Counted from the first letter of the stretch, positions 50,847 through 60,750 are shown. The stretch: 64,000 nt of DNA from an uncultured Allomuricauda sp. (GCF_947499585.1 NZ_CANMOO010000001.1:124001-188000); one strand, 5' to 3'. Program-made: numbers and translations. Notes: generated by a model from the sequence alone, not told the origin.

Positions 50847-51610
50847 GCTTTTTCGCTTAAGTGACCATGATGCTGTTCTCTTAAACAAGCTACGGCAGCC
50901 CCAATAATACCGGCATGGTTCATTAATTCCGCTTTTACCACATCAGTTTCAATGGTAATTAAATGGTTGAATTCCTGCCATTTTTTTGATGTGCCCCCAC
51001 CTACAATGATTAGGTCTGGAGAAATTATCAATTCTACCAATTTTAGGAACTTATTGAAGCGTTTGCCCCATCTTTCAAAAGTGAGACCTTCTCTTTCTTT
51101 TGCCGATGCAGCCGCCCACTCTTCAATTTTCTTGTATTTTTTATAAGGAATTTGACCCAATTCAAAATTAGGAAGCAATACGCCATTGTAAAAAGCACCA
51201 CTACCTAATCCTGTGCCTATGGTGATCATGAGTACAAGTCCATTTTTCCCTTTTCCAACACCATAATTCATTGAAGCATAACCAGCAGCATCGGCATCGT
51301 TTAAAACGGTGAATTCATGGCCGGTAACTTTTGTGAAGAGTTCATCTATATTTACCCCAACCCAACTTGGATGCAGATTTCCGGCAGATTGGCAAACTCC
51401 ATTTTTAACGATTGTTGGAAAACCACAACCAACAGGGCCGTCATACTTAAAATGATCAACAATTTGAGATATGACTTCTGCCATATCTTCTGGCTTTCTT
51501 GAACTGGGAGTAGGAATGCGGTATCTTTCCGTCAGCATTTCTCCAGTTTCGGCGTTTACCAACGCACCTTTAATACCTGAGCCTCCAATATCAATACCAA
51601 GAATTTCCAT
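50843..51610 (-). CDS. ROK-family kinase, polyphosphate-glucokinase-like
   Basis: A 255-residue kinase with ATP/phosphate motif LGIDIGGSGIKGALV, NLHPSWVGVN, catalytic Asp in VLNDADAAG, and GTGLGSG. The sequence LPNFELGQIPYK followed by the insertion EEWAAASAKEREG is typical of the polyphosphate/ATP-dependent glucokinase branch rather than of ROK repressors. No N-terminal DNA-binding domain or zinc motif is present. It phosphorylates glucose in the cytoplasm, probably from polyphosphate. Its stop overlaps typA. Confidence 0.88.
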   Translation of the reverse strand: MEILGIDIGGSGIKGALVNAETGEMLTERYRIPTPSSRKPEDMAEVISQIVDHFKYDGPVGCGFPTIVKNGVCQSAGNLHPSWVGVNIDELFTKVTGHEFTVLNDADAAGYASMNYGVGKGKNGLVLMITIGTGLGSGAFYNGVLLPNFELGQIPYKKYKKIEEWAAASAKEREGLTFERWGKRFNKFLKLVELIISPDLIIVGGGTSKKWQEFNHLITIETDVVKAELMNHAGIIGAAVACLREQHHGHLSEKA

Positions 51611-51697
51611 AAAAGGGAAGAAAATTTAGTTTTGACAAATAAACAAAAAACTTTTGGCGGTCAAAGGATTAACCGGTTAACAATATTCAATTATTTG

Positions 51698-52129
51698 TTA
51701 ACGGTTCTCTTCAGAGGGCTGAATATAATAGTCTATAGAATTAAGGGAGTGATTTGAATCAATGCTATCCAAAATTTTGTCTATTGCCTTTCCAAACTCT
51801 GATAATGTGCCTAATTGCTTGTTTTTTCCAAGAGCGCTGGAAATAGTTTCATCGCTATTCCCAAATTCATATCCTCCATCTTTTATCCATAATAAGTTAA
51901 AGAGATGTTGCATGACTACATTCCCCAGCTGATCTATGGAAACGGCGATTTTTAAGGCAAATTCGCCAACTCCAACTAAGCCTTTGGTGAATAATTGTTG
52001 AAAAAAGCCGTAGACAAGCCCCAGCGGTCCGGTTAAAACCATTAAGATAATTGAGATTAAAAATAGAAGTATCCCAATTAAAGGTCTTGATTTTTTGTCC
52101 TTATTGCAATCCTGTTTTTTAAGAATCAT
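51698..52129 (-). CDS. Hypothetical single- or double-span membrane protein after ftsE
   Basis: Start set at ATG 52129 (143 residues); the frame is open to a TTG two codons earlier. A basic cytoplasmic N-terminus (KKQDCNKDKKSRP) precedes one or two helices (LIGILLFLISIILMVLTGPLGLVYGFF). The rest is mostly hydrophilic. The start follows the ftsE stop by 2 nt, so it is co-transcribed with ftsE. It does not look like FtsX, which has four helices and about 290 residues. No family recognised. Confidence 0.7.
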   Translation of the reverse strand: MILKKQDCNKDKKSRPLIGILLFLISIILMVLTGPLGLVYGFFQQLFTKGLVGVGEFALKIAVSIDQLGNVVMQHLFNLLWIKDGGYEFGNSDETISSALGKNKQLGTLSEFGKAIDKILDSIDSNHSLNSIDYYIQPSEENR

Positions 52130-52131
52130 GA

Positions 52132-52815
52132 TCAAATCGCTTTTTGAATAACTTCAAAAACCTTACTGCCATCACATTTTAGTGTTTTGTGGGGATATTT
52201 TAGGATGAGCGCGTAATCATGGGTTGCCATGATTATGGTACGTCCATTTTGGTTAATGTCTTGCAGCACTTTCATGACCTCTACGCTTGTCTGGGGATCA
52301 AGATTTCCTGTGGGCTCATCTGCAAGAATGAGTTCGGGGTCATTTAATAGCGCACGGGCAATAGCTATGCGTTGTTGTTCTCCCCCAGAAAGTTCATGCG
52401 GAAACTTAAAACCTTTTGTTTTCATTCCCACTTTGTCCAAAACCTCTTCAATCTTGGCATCCATTTTAGAAGCATCTGTCCATCCGGTAGCTTTTAACAC
52501 AAAACGGAGATTATTGTTTATGTTTCGGTCCGGCAGTAATTTAAAATCTTGAAAAACGATGCCTAGTTTCCTCCGTAAGAATGGAATATCTTTTTCTTGA
52601 AGTTTCTTTAAATCAAAATCCACTACACTGCCTGTTCCCTGTTTTAATGGAATATCAGCATACAAGGTTTTCATAAAACTACTTTTGCCACTTCCCGTTT
52701 TTCCAATGACATAAACAAACTCACCCTTCTTAACTTCTAAGGTGATATTGTTAAGAATTAAATTTTCATTTTGAAAAACAGCAACATCTTGTAATTTTAC
52801 GATAGTTTCGGGCAT
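52132..52815 (-). CDS. ftsE: Cell-division ABC transporter ATPase FtsE
   Basis: A 227-residue ATPase beginning MPETIVKLQDVAVFQNENLIL. Walker A GKTGSGKSSFMK, Q-loop, signature LSGGEQQR, Walker B LILADEPTGNLD, and H-loop MATHDYAL are intact, with FtsE-type VFQDFKLLPDRNINNNL. With FtsX it controls cell-wall hydrolases at the septum. ftsX is not next to it; instead a short membrane protein gene of unknown type follows 2 nt downstream. Confidence 0.93.
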   Translation of the reverse strand: MPETIVKLQDVAVFQNENLILNNITLEVKKGEFVYVIGKTGSGKSSFMKTLYADIPLKQGTGSVVDFDLKKLQEKDIPFLRRKLGIVFQDFKLLPDRNINNNLRFVLKATGWTDASKMDAKIEEVLDKVGMKTKGFKFPHELSGGEQQRIAIARALLNDPELILADEPTGNLDPQTSVEVMKVLQDINQNGRTIIMATHDYALILKYPHKTLKCDGSKVFEVIQKAI

Positions 52816-52961
52816 AGTTTTACATTAAAAAAATAAAGGTACTAAGTTCTAAAATTATAAAGCGTTAAGCCTATCCAAATTTCGCTTCTTAGCTTTTAAA
52901 TATACTTTGGCCCAAATTTTGACGTTATGTAAACAATCAATCGAGAACAGCGTAGAACACT

Positions 52962-55900
52962 ATGAATCGAAAAAATCTCCTTCTTTTTCCCACTTTATTG
53001 GGTGCTTTTTTTATTGTTAAAGCTCAAGAAACCAAAATCTATTCACATGAGGACAAGGCTTTTCAAGATGCATTGGCCTTATATAACAATCAACAATATC
53101 AGGCCTCGCAGGCTGTTTTTGAAAAAGTAAAAACCACCACCAAAGACGGTGAAACCGAAGCGAACAGTGCTTATTATTCTGCCAATGCCGCAATTAGATT
53201 GGGTCAGCGTGGAGCGGATAAAAAAATGGAAGATTTTGTGGAGCGTTACCCAACTTCCACCAAGCGTAACTCTGCTTTTTTAGATGTTGCCGACTACTAT
53301 TTTGAGACGGGAAAATATCCTTATGCTTTAAAATGGTACAGAAAGGTAGATCAGTCTGCCATGTCAAATGCGGAGAAGGAACGTTTTAACTTCAATAACG
53401 GCTATGCGTTATATGCTTCCAAAAAACCTAAGGATGCGGAACGCTATTTGAGCAAAGTGAGCAATTCACCAAAGTATGGTTCACAGGCTAAATATTATTT
53501 AGGATATATTGCTTACGAACAGGACGATTATGATGAAGCAAGCGCACGTTTTGACCAGATTACGGACCCTGAGTTGCTTAATGAAAAGTTGTCCTATTAT
53601 CAAGCTGACTTAAATTTTAAACTTGGAAATTTTGAAGAGGCCATTGAAATAGCTAAAAAGCACCTGCCAAAATCTGACCGTAAAGAAATATCAGAACTCA
53701 ATAAGATTATAGGGGAAAGTTACTTTAACCTTGAACAATATGGTGAGGCCATTCCCTATTTAAAAAAATATAGAGGTAAGAGAGGTAAATTAAGTAATAC
53801 GGATTATTACTTAACCGGATATAGCCATTACAAAAAAGGTGACTATGAAGGAGCGATCCAACAGTTTAATAAAATTATAGGAGGCACTAACAGTGTTTCC
53901 CAAAATGCATATTATCATTTAGCGGAATGTTATTTAAAGCTAGACAAGAAATCAGAGGCGTTAAATGCTTTTAGAAATGCATCCCAAATGGATTTCAGTG
54001 CTGAGATTCAAAAAGATGCGCTTTTAAACTACGCAAGATTGAGTTATGAAATAGGAAATGCCTACGAACCCGTTCCGCAGGTGATGACCACTTATTTGGA
54101 AAAATACCCGAAGGATGAGCATCAACAGGAAATACAGGAATTGTTGGTGGATTCTTATATCACCTCCAAAAATTTTGAAGGGGCCATGACGCTACTAGAA
54201 AAGAATAAGGGGTATGCCAGTAAAGAGACCTATCAAAAAGTAGCATTTTACAGAGGTGTGGAATTATTCATGGATGGTGATTACGAACCAGCTTTTGAAC
54301 GGTTTTCAAAATCCTTAAAAAGTGCGGAGAATGCAGATTTTGAATCACGCACCTTATACTGGAAAGCAGAATCTGCCTACAGGTTAAATAGGTTTGATGA
54401 AGCACTTGCAGATTTTAGCCAATTTCAGAAGCTTCCGGCATCAAAGAAAATGGAGGAATATCAAGATTTGGACTATAACCTGGGATACTGTTATTTTAAG
54501 TTGAAAGATTACGGCAAGGCAATTACATATTTTAAAAATGTAACCAATTCCGGTACTGAAGATGGCGAGCGGTTGAATGATAGTTATTTACGACTAGGAG
54601 ACAGTTATTTTGTGACCAGTAAGTACAAATCCGCACAATCCGCTTATCATGAGTCATCCAAATTAAATGGCCCTGAACGAGATTACGCAGCATTTCAAAA
54701 AGCCTTGTGCAGTGGGTTTCTAGGAAACAATTCTGCTAAGATTGATGGATTAAATCAATTTTTAACCAGATATTCCAAATCTTCTTTACGTGATGATGCA
54801 CTATTTGAACTTGGTAATTCTTATATCAAAAACAACAAAGAATCTATAGGATTACAAACGTATGACCGATTGGTGGATGAATTTGGCAGGAGCAAGTTTG
54901 CCCCACGGGCTATGTTGCGTCAAGGCTTGGTACATTACAACGCCAATAGAAACGATCAGGCTTTAACAAAGTTAAAGGGCGTAGTGCAGAAGTACCCGAA
55001 TACACAAGAAGCAAAACAAGCCGTAGCTACTGCTAAATTGATATATGTGGATGAGGGTAGGGTTAGCGAATATGCAGCTTGGGCTAGAAACTTGGACTTT
55101 GTTGAAGTTACAGATGCTGAACTGGACAATGCAAGTTTTGAATCTGCAGAAAGAAAATATGTCGAAGGTAAGACTGATTTAGCTGTTAGAGGCTATGAGG
55201 ACTACCTGAAAGAATTCCCCAATGGACTTCATGCGCTAAAGGTGAACTTTAATTTGGCCCAGCTCTATTTTTCAAAAGGAGATAAGGAAAAAGCATTGCC
55301 TAAATATCAAATTGTTGCTGACAGCGGCAATGGAGAATTTACAGAGCAAGCACTTACCAGGGTGTGCGAGATATTTGTTGGAAAACAAGATTATCAGAGC
55401 GCCATCCCATATTTGGAAACGTTGGAAAATACTGCAGAAATTGTTCAGAACAGAACCTTTGCACAATCCAATTTAATGAAAGGCTATTATGGACAAAAAG
55501 GTTATCGCCAGACCATAGCTTATGCAGAAAAGGTATTGAAGGCTCCCAAAATTGATAATCGGATTAAGAGTGATGCGCAAATCATGATTGCCCGCTCGGC
55601 CATTGCAACCAATAACGAACCTTTAGCGGAGACTGCATACAAAGAGGTAAGGAAGATAGCAATTGGAGAAATGGCGGCCGAAGCCTGGTTTTATGATGCC
55701 TATTTCAAAAATAAGAACCAAGATTATGAAGCTTCAAATGTATCTGTCCAAAAATTGGCAAAAGATTATTCAGCTCATAAAGAGTGGGGCGGAAAAGGTC
55801 TGATTATCATGGCTAAGAATTTTTATGGTTTGAAAGATGCTTTTCAGGCAACATACATCTTAGAAAGTGTAATCACCAATTTTGCCGAATATGATGATAT

Positions 55901-55985
55901 CGTGGCAGAGGCAAAAGGAGAGCTTTCCATTATAAAAGCCCGTGAAGCACAAAGTAATTCTTCAGTAGATCCTAATGGGAACTAA
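52962..55985 (+). CDS. Large exported tetratricopeptide-repeat protein
   Basis: A 1007-residue protein with signal peptide MNRKNLLLFPTLLGAFFIVKAQ. At least 15 degenerate TPR units run from about 30 to the C-terminus (for example FQDALALYNNQQYQASQAVFEK, ADYYFETGKYPYALKWYRKV, AKYYLGYIAYEQDDYDEASARF, LFELGNSYIKNNKESIGLQTYDRLV). No catalytic motif. Such solenoids are scaffolds for periplasmic or outer-membrane complexes. The gene is 13 nt upstream of a beta-barrel gene and this pair recurs in Bacteroidota, so the TPR protein may dock on that barrel. Confidence 0.88.
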   Translation: MNRKNLLLFPTLLGAFFIVKAQETKIYSHEDKAFQDALALYNNQQYQASQAVFEKVKTTTKDGETEANSAYYSANAAIRLGQRGADKKMEDFVERYPTSTKRNSAFLDVADYYFETGKYPYALKWYRKVDQSAMSNAEKERFNFNNGYALYASKKPKDAERYLSKVSNSPKYGSQAKYYLGYIAYEQDDYDEASARFDQITDPELLNEKLSYYQADLNFKLGNFEEAIEIAKKHLPKSDRKEISELNKIIGESYFNLEQYGEAIPYLKKYRGKRGKLSNTDYYLTGYSHYKKGDYEGAIQQFNKIIGGTNSVSQNAYYHLAECYLKLDKKSEALNAFRNASQMDFSAEIQKDALLNYARLSYEIGNAYEPVPQVMTTYLEKYPKDEHQQEIQELLVDSYITSKNFEGAMTLLEKNKGYASKETYQKVAFYRGVELFMDGDYEPAFERFSKSLKSAENADFESRTLYWKAESAYRLNRFDEALADFSQFQKLPASKKMEEYQDLDYNLGYCYFKLKDYGKAITYFKNVTNSGTEDGERLNDSYLRLGDSYFVTSKYKSAQSAYHESSKLNGPERDYAAFQKALCSGFLGNNSAKIDGLNQFLTRYSKSSLRDDALFELGNSYIKNNKESIGLQTYDRLVDEFGRSKFAPRAMLRQGLVHYNANRNDQALTKLKGVVQKYPNTQEAKQAVATAKLIYVDEGRVSEYAAWARNLDFVEVTDAELDNASFESAERKYVEGKTDLAVRGYEDYLKEFPNGLHALKVNFNLAQLYFSKGDKEKALPKYQIVADSGNGEFTEQALTRVCEIFVGKQDYQSAIPYLETLENTAEIVQNRTFAQSNLMKGYYGQKGYRQTIAYAEKVLKAPKIDNRIKSDAQIMIARSAIATNNEPLAETAYKEVRKIAIGEMAAEAWFYDAYFKNKNQDYEASNVSVQKLAKDYSAHKEWGGKGLIIMAKNFYGLKDAFQATYILESVITNFAEYDDIVAEAKGELSIIKAREAQSNSSVDPNGN

Positions 55986-55998
55986 ACCACAGCAAATC

Positions 55999-57750
55999 AT
56001 GTACAAGAACATCTATATATATTCAATTCTATTTTTGAGCTTTTGGGGCACTGTTTTAGCACAGGAAACCGATGATATTGGTACTGAAACAGTTACCGTT
56101 GTAAAACCGTATTCCCCCACTGTTTCAGATGCCTTTAAACTAAAATCGACTCCTAATCTGAATGATTCCATTGTGCTTCAAAAAAAGAAAATCAATTACA
56201 GTATTTTCTCTGTTCCTGTTGCCTCAACATTTACGCCAGCAAAAGGAAAGGCATCGAGAGTGAAGAAGACTCCAGCTCCCACCTTATACAATTCATATGC
56301 TTCAGTAGGGTTAGGGAATTTCAATAATGCTTTAGTAGATCTATACACCAGTAGAGAATTTAATAGAGGAGAGGATTTATTGGATTTTGGGTTTAGCCAT
56401 CATTCATCTCGCGGAGATATTGAAACTACACCGCTTGAAGCTGATTTTTATAACACGAAGTTTGATGTTTCCTATGCGAAAAAAGACAGGGATATGGAGT
56501 GGGGCGCAGACCTTGGGCTCCAACATCAGTTATACAATTGGTATGGCATAGAAAACGGCGCTTTTGATGATGCTACGGTTGCTTCAATTGATGAAAGACA
56601 AAATTATTTTAATGCCGAAGCAAAAGCACACCTAAATTTGGAAGACTCCTTCTTTAAAAAGGGTAATATCTTGCTGAGACGATTTTGGGATGCCACAGAA
56701 TCCGGAGAGAATCGTGTGGTTATCAAGCCAACTATAGAGCTTCCTATTACCGAAGAATTGGTGACCATCAATACAAAATTGGATTATGTAAACGGGAACT
56801 TCAAAAATGCATCTTTGAACAATACCGTAAACGATGGGGAGATTAACTATAGTCATTTTCAAGCTGGGGTAAACCCAAGTCTTTTAATATTAAGAGATGA
56901 CCTTACCCTAAATTTGGGAGCCAATCTTGTATATGGATTGGATACGGAAAATAACGACAGCAACTTTTATATTTATCCAGCTGTAACAGCGTCTTATCGC
57001 TTACTTGATGAAACAGTAATTGCCTATGGAGGGTTAGAAGGAGAGCTAAAACAAAATTCTTACTACGATTTTGTAGAAGAGAACCCTTATGTTTCTCCAA
57101 CCCTGTCCATACTGCCCACAGACCAACAATATGAAGGATATTTAGGTTTAAAAGGCCAATTACTTTCTAATGTAAGTTATAATCTTAAAGGCTCATACAC
57201 TGCCGAAAATAGAAGACCATTATTCCTTTTAAATCCACAAAACTTGGTTAGGGATGATGAAAAGGGCTATTTCTATGGGAATTCCTTTCAGGTTTTTTAT
57301 GATGATGTAAAAACCCTTGGCATTTTCGGAGAATTGAATATAGATGTAAACCGAAATTTTACTTTGGGCATCAATGCTGAATTCTATGACTATGATACCG
57401 AAACCGATAACCCAGCTTGGAACTTACCAAGTGTTAAAGGGTCTTTGTTCATGGATTACCAAATAGATAAGCAATGGTACCTTGGCGCCAATTTGTTTTA
57501 TGTTGGCGAGCGTGAGGATTTGGTGTCAACAGCTGTAGCCAGTACTCCACCCAATTTGTTCCCTTCAACCATTGTGACATTGGATAGTTTTTTTGATGCC
57601 AACGCTCACGTTGGGTATCGTTTTAATGAACAACTTTCGGTTTTTGTAAAAGCTTCCAATATTGCCAATAATGATTATCAACGTTGGGCCAATTTTAGGG
57701 TTCAAGGTTTTCAGGCTCTAGCGGGGGTTTCGTATAAGTTTGACTTCTGA
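55999..57750 (+). CDS. TonB-receptor-like outer-membrane beta-barrel partner of the TPR protein
   Basis: Start at 55999 gives MYKNIYIYSILFLSFWGTVLAQ as signal peptide and 583 residues. The mature N-terminus has a conserved ETVTVVKPYSPTVSDAFKLKS segment rather than a plug, so this is a barrel without the ordinary plug domain. Barrel strands with alternating aromatics run to the terminal FQALAGVSYKFDF. It starts 13 nt after the TPR gene, so co-expression is expected. Transport substrate unknown; the absent plug argues against classical TonB-driven uptake. Confidence 0.82.
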   Translation: MYKNIYIYSILFLSFWGTVLAQETDDIGTETVTVVKPYSPTVSDAFKLKSTPNLNDSIVLQKKKINYSIFSVPVASTFTPAKGKASRVKKTPAPTLYNSYASVGLGNFNNALVDLYTSREFNRGEDLLDFGFSHHSSRGDIETTPLEADFYNTKFDVSYAKKDRDMEWGADLGLQHQLYNWYGIENGAFDDATVASIDERQNYFNAEAKAHLNLEDSFFKKGNILLRRFWDATESGENRVVIKPTIELPITEELVTINTKLDYVNGNFKNASLNNTVNDGEINYSHFQAGVNPSLLILRDDLTLNLGANLVYGLDTENNDSNFYIYPAVTASYRLLDETVIAYGGLEGELKQNSYYDFVEENPYVSPTLSILPTDQQYEGYLGLKGQLLSNVSYNLKGSYTAENRRPLFLLNPQNLVRDDEKGYFYGNSFQVFYDDVKTLGIFGELNIDVNRNFTLGINAEFYDYDTETDNPAWNLPSVKGSLFMDYQIDKQWYLGANLFYVGEREDLVSTAVASTPPNLFPSTIVTLDSFFDANAHVGYRFNEQLSVFVKASNIANNDYQRWANFRVQGFQALAGVSYKFDF

Positions 57751-57852
57751 TTTGTAGGAAAAATACAATAAGGTGTTAGGAAAATCGTTATACATCTTAC
57801 TAATGACCTGCTTATTTTATCAAGGTCGATTGCTCCAATTCAATTGGAAGTC

Positions 57853-58941
57853 ATGCGATTACGATTCATACACATATTGTCCCTTTCTCTTTTTACCCTG
57901 ATTTTTTCGTCAGCGGTATCCCAGAACCTGGTACACAACGGTGGTTTCGAAGATTTTATAGAATGCCCAATTAAAATGAGCAATCTAAACAAAGACGCCG
58001 AATATTGGAGTGCCCCAACGTTGGGAACTACGGACTATTTTAATGAATGTAGCAAGACCAAGCTAGGAATTCCATTGAATTTTAAAGGAAAACAAGAAGC
58101 TTTTGAGGGAAATGGCTATGCTGGCCTGTATTTGTTTGCCCCAAAAGATTACAGGGAATATATTCAAGTACAGCTATCTGAAACCTTAAAAAAAGGACAT
58201 AGGTATAGACTTAGTCTTTCTCTAAGTCTTTCTGAAAAATCCGACGGAGCAGTAATGGATATTGGTGCCGTATTTTCAGAAAAACCATTATCTATTCATA
58301 CCAAAAGGCAGCTCTCAAATGCTACTTTGGCCTCTGAGATTACAAAAACCACGCATGCCAAACAATTTTCGTCCAATGGGTTTTATGATGATAAAAAGAA
58401 CTGGATGCAAGTTGAATTGGATATTGTTGCCAAAGGATTTGAAAGCACCCTTATCCTAGGGAACTTTAAAAGTAACGGAGGTACAAACTATTTGGATTTT
58501 GGAAAGAATACGGTCAATGACGAAGGGTATTCATATTATTACTTAGACGATATTACACTCACATATTTAGGTCCTGAATACAAGCCGAATCAAAGTTATG
58601 TGCTTAATCATGTTAATTTTGATTTTGATCGCTTTGAATTGGAACCTAAAGCAAAACAAAGTTTAAAGGATGTTTATGAGTACCTAAAAAAGAACCCTAG
58701 TCTAAAGGTATCCATTAGTGGACATACAGACGATTTGGGCTCCGAAGAATACAATGAGGTATTATCTAATGAAAGAGCCAATACCGTTGCACGCCATCTA
58801 ATACGTTTAGGGCTTGAAAAAACACGTATAACCTATGCTGGTTATGGAAATAAGATTCCTTTGGATAGTACACTTACAGATAAAGCCAGAAGGAAGAATC
58901 GCAGAGTTGAATTTGTGATGACCGAATTTGTTGATGAGTAA
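57853..58941 (+). CDS. OmpA-family protein with N-terminal jelly-roll-like domain, paralogue A
   Basis: Start ATG 57853 (MRLRFIHILSLSLFTLIFSS), 362 residues; TTG three codons before is less likely. Residues about 22-240 form a beta-sandwich resembling carbohydrate-binding modules (NLVHNGGFEDFIECP, YWSAPTLGTTDYFNEC, GYAGLYLFAPKDYREYIQVQL). Residues about 250-362 are the OmpA peptidoglycan-binding domain (VNFDFDRFELEPKA, ISGHTDDLGSEEYNEVLSNERANTVARHL, RRVEFVM), with the NxxLSxxRA motif present. It probably anchors a surface binding domain to the cell wall. Confidence 0.88.
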   Translation: MRLRFIHILSLSLFTLIFSSAVSQNLVHNGGFEDFIECPIKMSNLNKDAEYWSAPTLGTTDYFNECSKTKLGIPLNFKGKQEAFEGNGYAGLYLFAPKDYREYIQVQLSETLKKGHRYRLSLSLSLSEKSDGAVMDIGAVFSEKPLSIHTKRQLSNATLASEITKTTHAKQFSSNGFYDDKKNWMQVELDIVAKGFESTLILGNFKSNGGTNYLDFGKNTVNDEGYSYYYLDDITLTYLGPEYKPNQSYVLNHVNFDFDRFELEPKAKQSLKDVYEYLKKNPSLKVSISGHTDDLGSEEYNEVLSNERANTVARHLIRLGLEKTRITYAGYGNKIPLDSTLTDKARRKNRRVEFVMTEFVDE

Positions 58942-59026
58942 TAACCTATCATCATCTACAATAGTACAACTTTACTTGCATTAAATCTGCCACTAGATAA
59001 CTGGAAGGTTGGAAGAAGGGTTGAAT

Positions 59027-59452
59027 CTAATTGGAACTATTGAAGACGCTGGCCAAAAGGTTTTCAGATGTGGGAAACAAAATTGCTTCATTCCATGAAT
59101 CCCAATAAAATTTTTGGTGCAAGCTAGAACTGCCATCCAATAGTTTCTTTATATCGGTATCATATTCCAATACAATATTACCTGCATTGCCACCGCTTAA
59201 AACAAAAAAAGACTCTGGTTTATAACCTTTGGATTTGATGTTGATTTTCCAGTGAAAATCTTTTTCGCTACTGAGCAAAAAGGTACCCTCATAGTCGGTG
59301 TAGGTAATAATGTCCGTTGCATTTATTTCAACAGAAGCCCTATATACAGGAAATCCAAGTTGATCAACAACTTTGCCATTTATCTTATTTTGGCCAAAGC
59401 CTAAATAAGGAACAATAGATAAAACGAGCATATAGGTGACTATGCGCATCAT
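59027..59452 (-). CDS. Small exported protein with carboxypeptidase-regulatory-like domain
   Basis: Start ATG 59452 (MMRIVTYMLVLSIVPYLGFG), 141 residues. The mature part has the beta-sandwich INGKVVDQLGFPVYRASVEINATDIITYTDYEGTFLLSS, the same fold found at the N-terminus of TonB-linked receptors. It is followed by ~50 residues without known motif. It lies antisense between the two OmpA paralogues, which are on the plus strand. Confidence 0.7.
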   Translation of the reverse strand: MMRIVTYMLVLSIVPYLGFGQNKINGKVVDQLGFPVYRASVEINATDIITYTDYEGTFLLSSEKDFHWKINIKSKGYKPESFFVLSGGNAGNIVLEYDTDIKKLLDGSSSLHQKFYWDSWNEAILFPTSENLLASVFNSSN

Positions 59453-59604
59453 AGTAAGATTTGGACTATAGTAACGAATTTTGTTGGAAATTAGTATTAT
59501 AAGAAGTATGAAATTGGCAATGCCAAAAAATATCAAGTTAAACAATATGGGCTAAAAAACCACGTTTGTATAAGCGGTACGAGAACCTACAAATCAACAT
59601 AACT

Positions 59605-60693
59605 ATGTTTTACAAGGTTACTCGTATTTTTTTACTTCTCAGTTTTTGTTTTTTACTAGGAACTCCACTTTCAGGGCAAAATTTGATTTTAAACCCTGGC
59701 TTTGAAAATTATAAATCCTGTCCAGAGAACATCACCAATTTTGGTACTTTGCTTGAAGATGTTTCTTTGCCGACATCAAGTTCAGGTGACTACTTTAACG
59801 CATGCGGTTCAAGTGATTTTGGTGTGCCATCTAATTTTAAGGGCTCCCAAAAAGCGAATGAAGGCTCGGGTTATGTAGGACTTTATTTCTATGCATTGAA
59901 CGATTATCGTGAATATATTCAGTTGAACACCAGCAAAACACTCAGAGAAAAACACCCTTATAAAATTACATTGCAATTGAGTCTTGCAGAGGCTTCTAGT
60001 TTGGCTTTGAAAAATATGTCAATTGTGTTGGTCAATAAAAAAGTAAAGTTCCCGAATGGTTCGGCTTTGACCGGTTCTCGTTTGGATTTACAGGAAGATG
60101 TAGCATTTCAAGTAGTAAAGCTTAAACCAAACAAATCATTGGCAAACACAGATGATTGGATAACGCTAACAGCTGAATTTGAGGCTAAAGGTTTTGAAAA
60201 CCATATTATTGTGGGCAATTTTAATAACAACATAAATACAGAGTTGTTAGAACAAGAAGGGTCTATATTATCCAGCGACTTCTCTTATTATTATGTTGAC
60301 AATTTAGCTTTGGAAGAGTTGCCAAGGGTTAATTATGAAAAAGACAAGATATACGTTCTAGAGCGCAATCCATTTGAGCCAAAAGGATACGAATTGGATG
60401 CTGAAGCAGTAGCGAGCGTTAAAAAAATATTCAAGTACCTTAAAGAAAATGCCGAGGTGCAAATGAAGATTACAGGTCATTCCGATAATGTTGGACAACC
60501 TGGATACAACAAGTTTATATCCTCTTTAAGAGCCAGGGCCGTTGCACTTTATCTTAAAAATCTTGGCATTGACGACAATCGCATTGTTTGGGAAGGTGTT
60601 GGGGACACAAGACCGCTCGGAAATGGAAAAATCAAAGAGAGTCATCTTTCCAATCGTAGAGTAGAGTTTGTGATGACCCAATTTGAAGATTAA
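59605..60693 (+). CDS. OmpA-family protein with N-terminal jelly-roll-like domain, paralogue B
   Basis: Start ATG 59605 (MFYKVTRIFLLLSFCFLLGT), 362 residues, the same length as paralogue A. The beta domain retains NLILNPGFENYKSCPENI, GVPSNFKGSQKANEGSGYVGLYFYALNDYREYIQL. The C-terminal OmpA domain has MKITGHSDNVGQPGYNKFISSLRARAVALYL and NRRVEFVMTQF. The strand corresponding to VNFDFDRFELEP in paralogue A is altered (LERNPFEPKGYELD), so the second copy may differ in peptidoglycan contact. Tandem duplication with an antisense gene inserted between. Confidence 0.87.
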   Translation: MFYKVTRIFLLLSFCFLLGTPLSGQNLILNPGFENYKSCPENITNFGTLLEDVSLPTSSSGDYFNACGSSDFGVPSNFKGSQKANEGSGYVGLYFYALNDYREYIQLNTSKTLREKHPYKITLQLSLAEASSLALKNMSIVLVNKKVKFPNGSALTGSRLDLQEDVAFQVVKLKPNKSLANTDDWITLTAEFEAKGFENHIIVGNFNNNINTELLEQEGSILSSDFSYYYVDNLALEELPRVNYEKDKIYVLERNPFEPKGYELDAEAVASVKKIFKYLKENAEVQMKITGHSDNVGQPGYNKFISSLRARAVALYLKNLGIDDNRIVWEGVGDTRPLGNGKIKESHLSNRRVEFVMTQFED

Positions 60694-60750
60694 TAAGACG
60701 ATAATAAATACATACGATTACATTTTCTATTTTTGAGGAAACCTTCAAAA

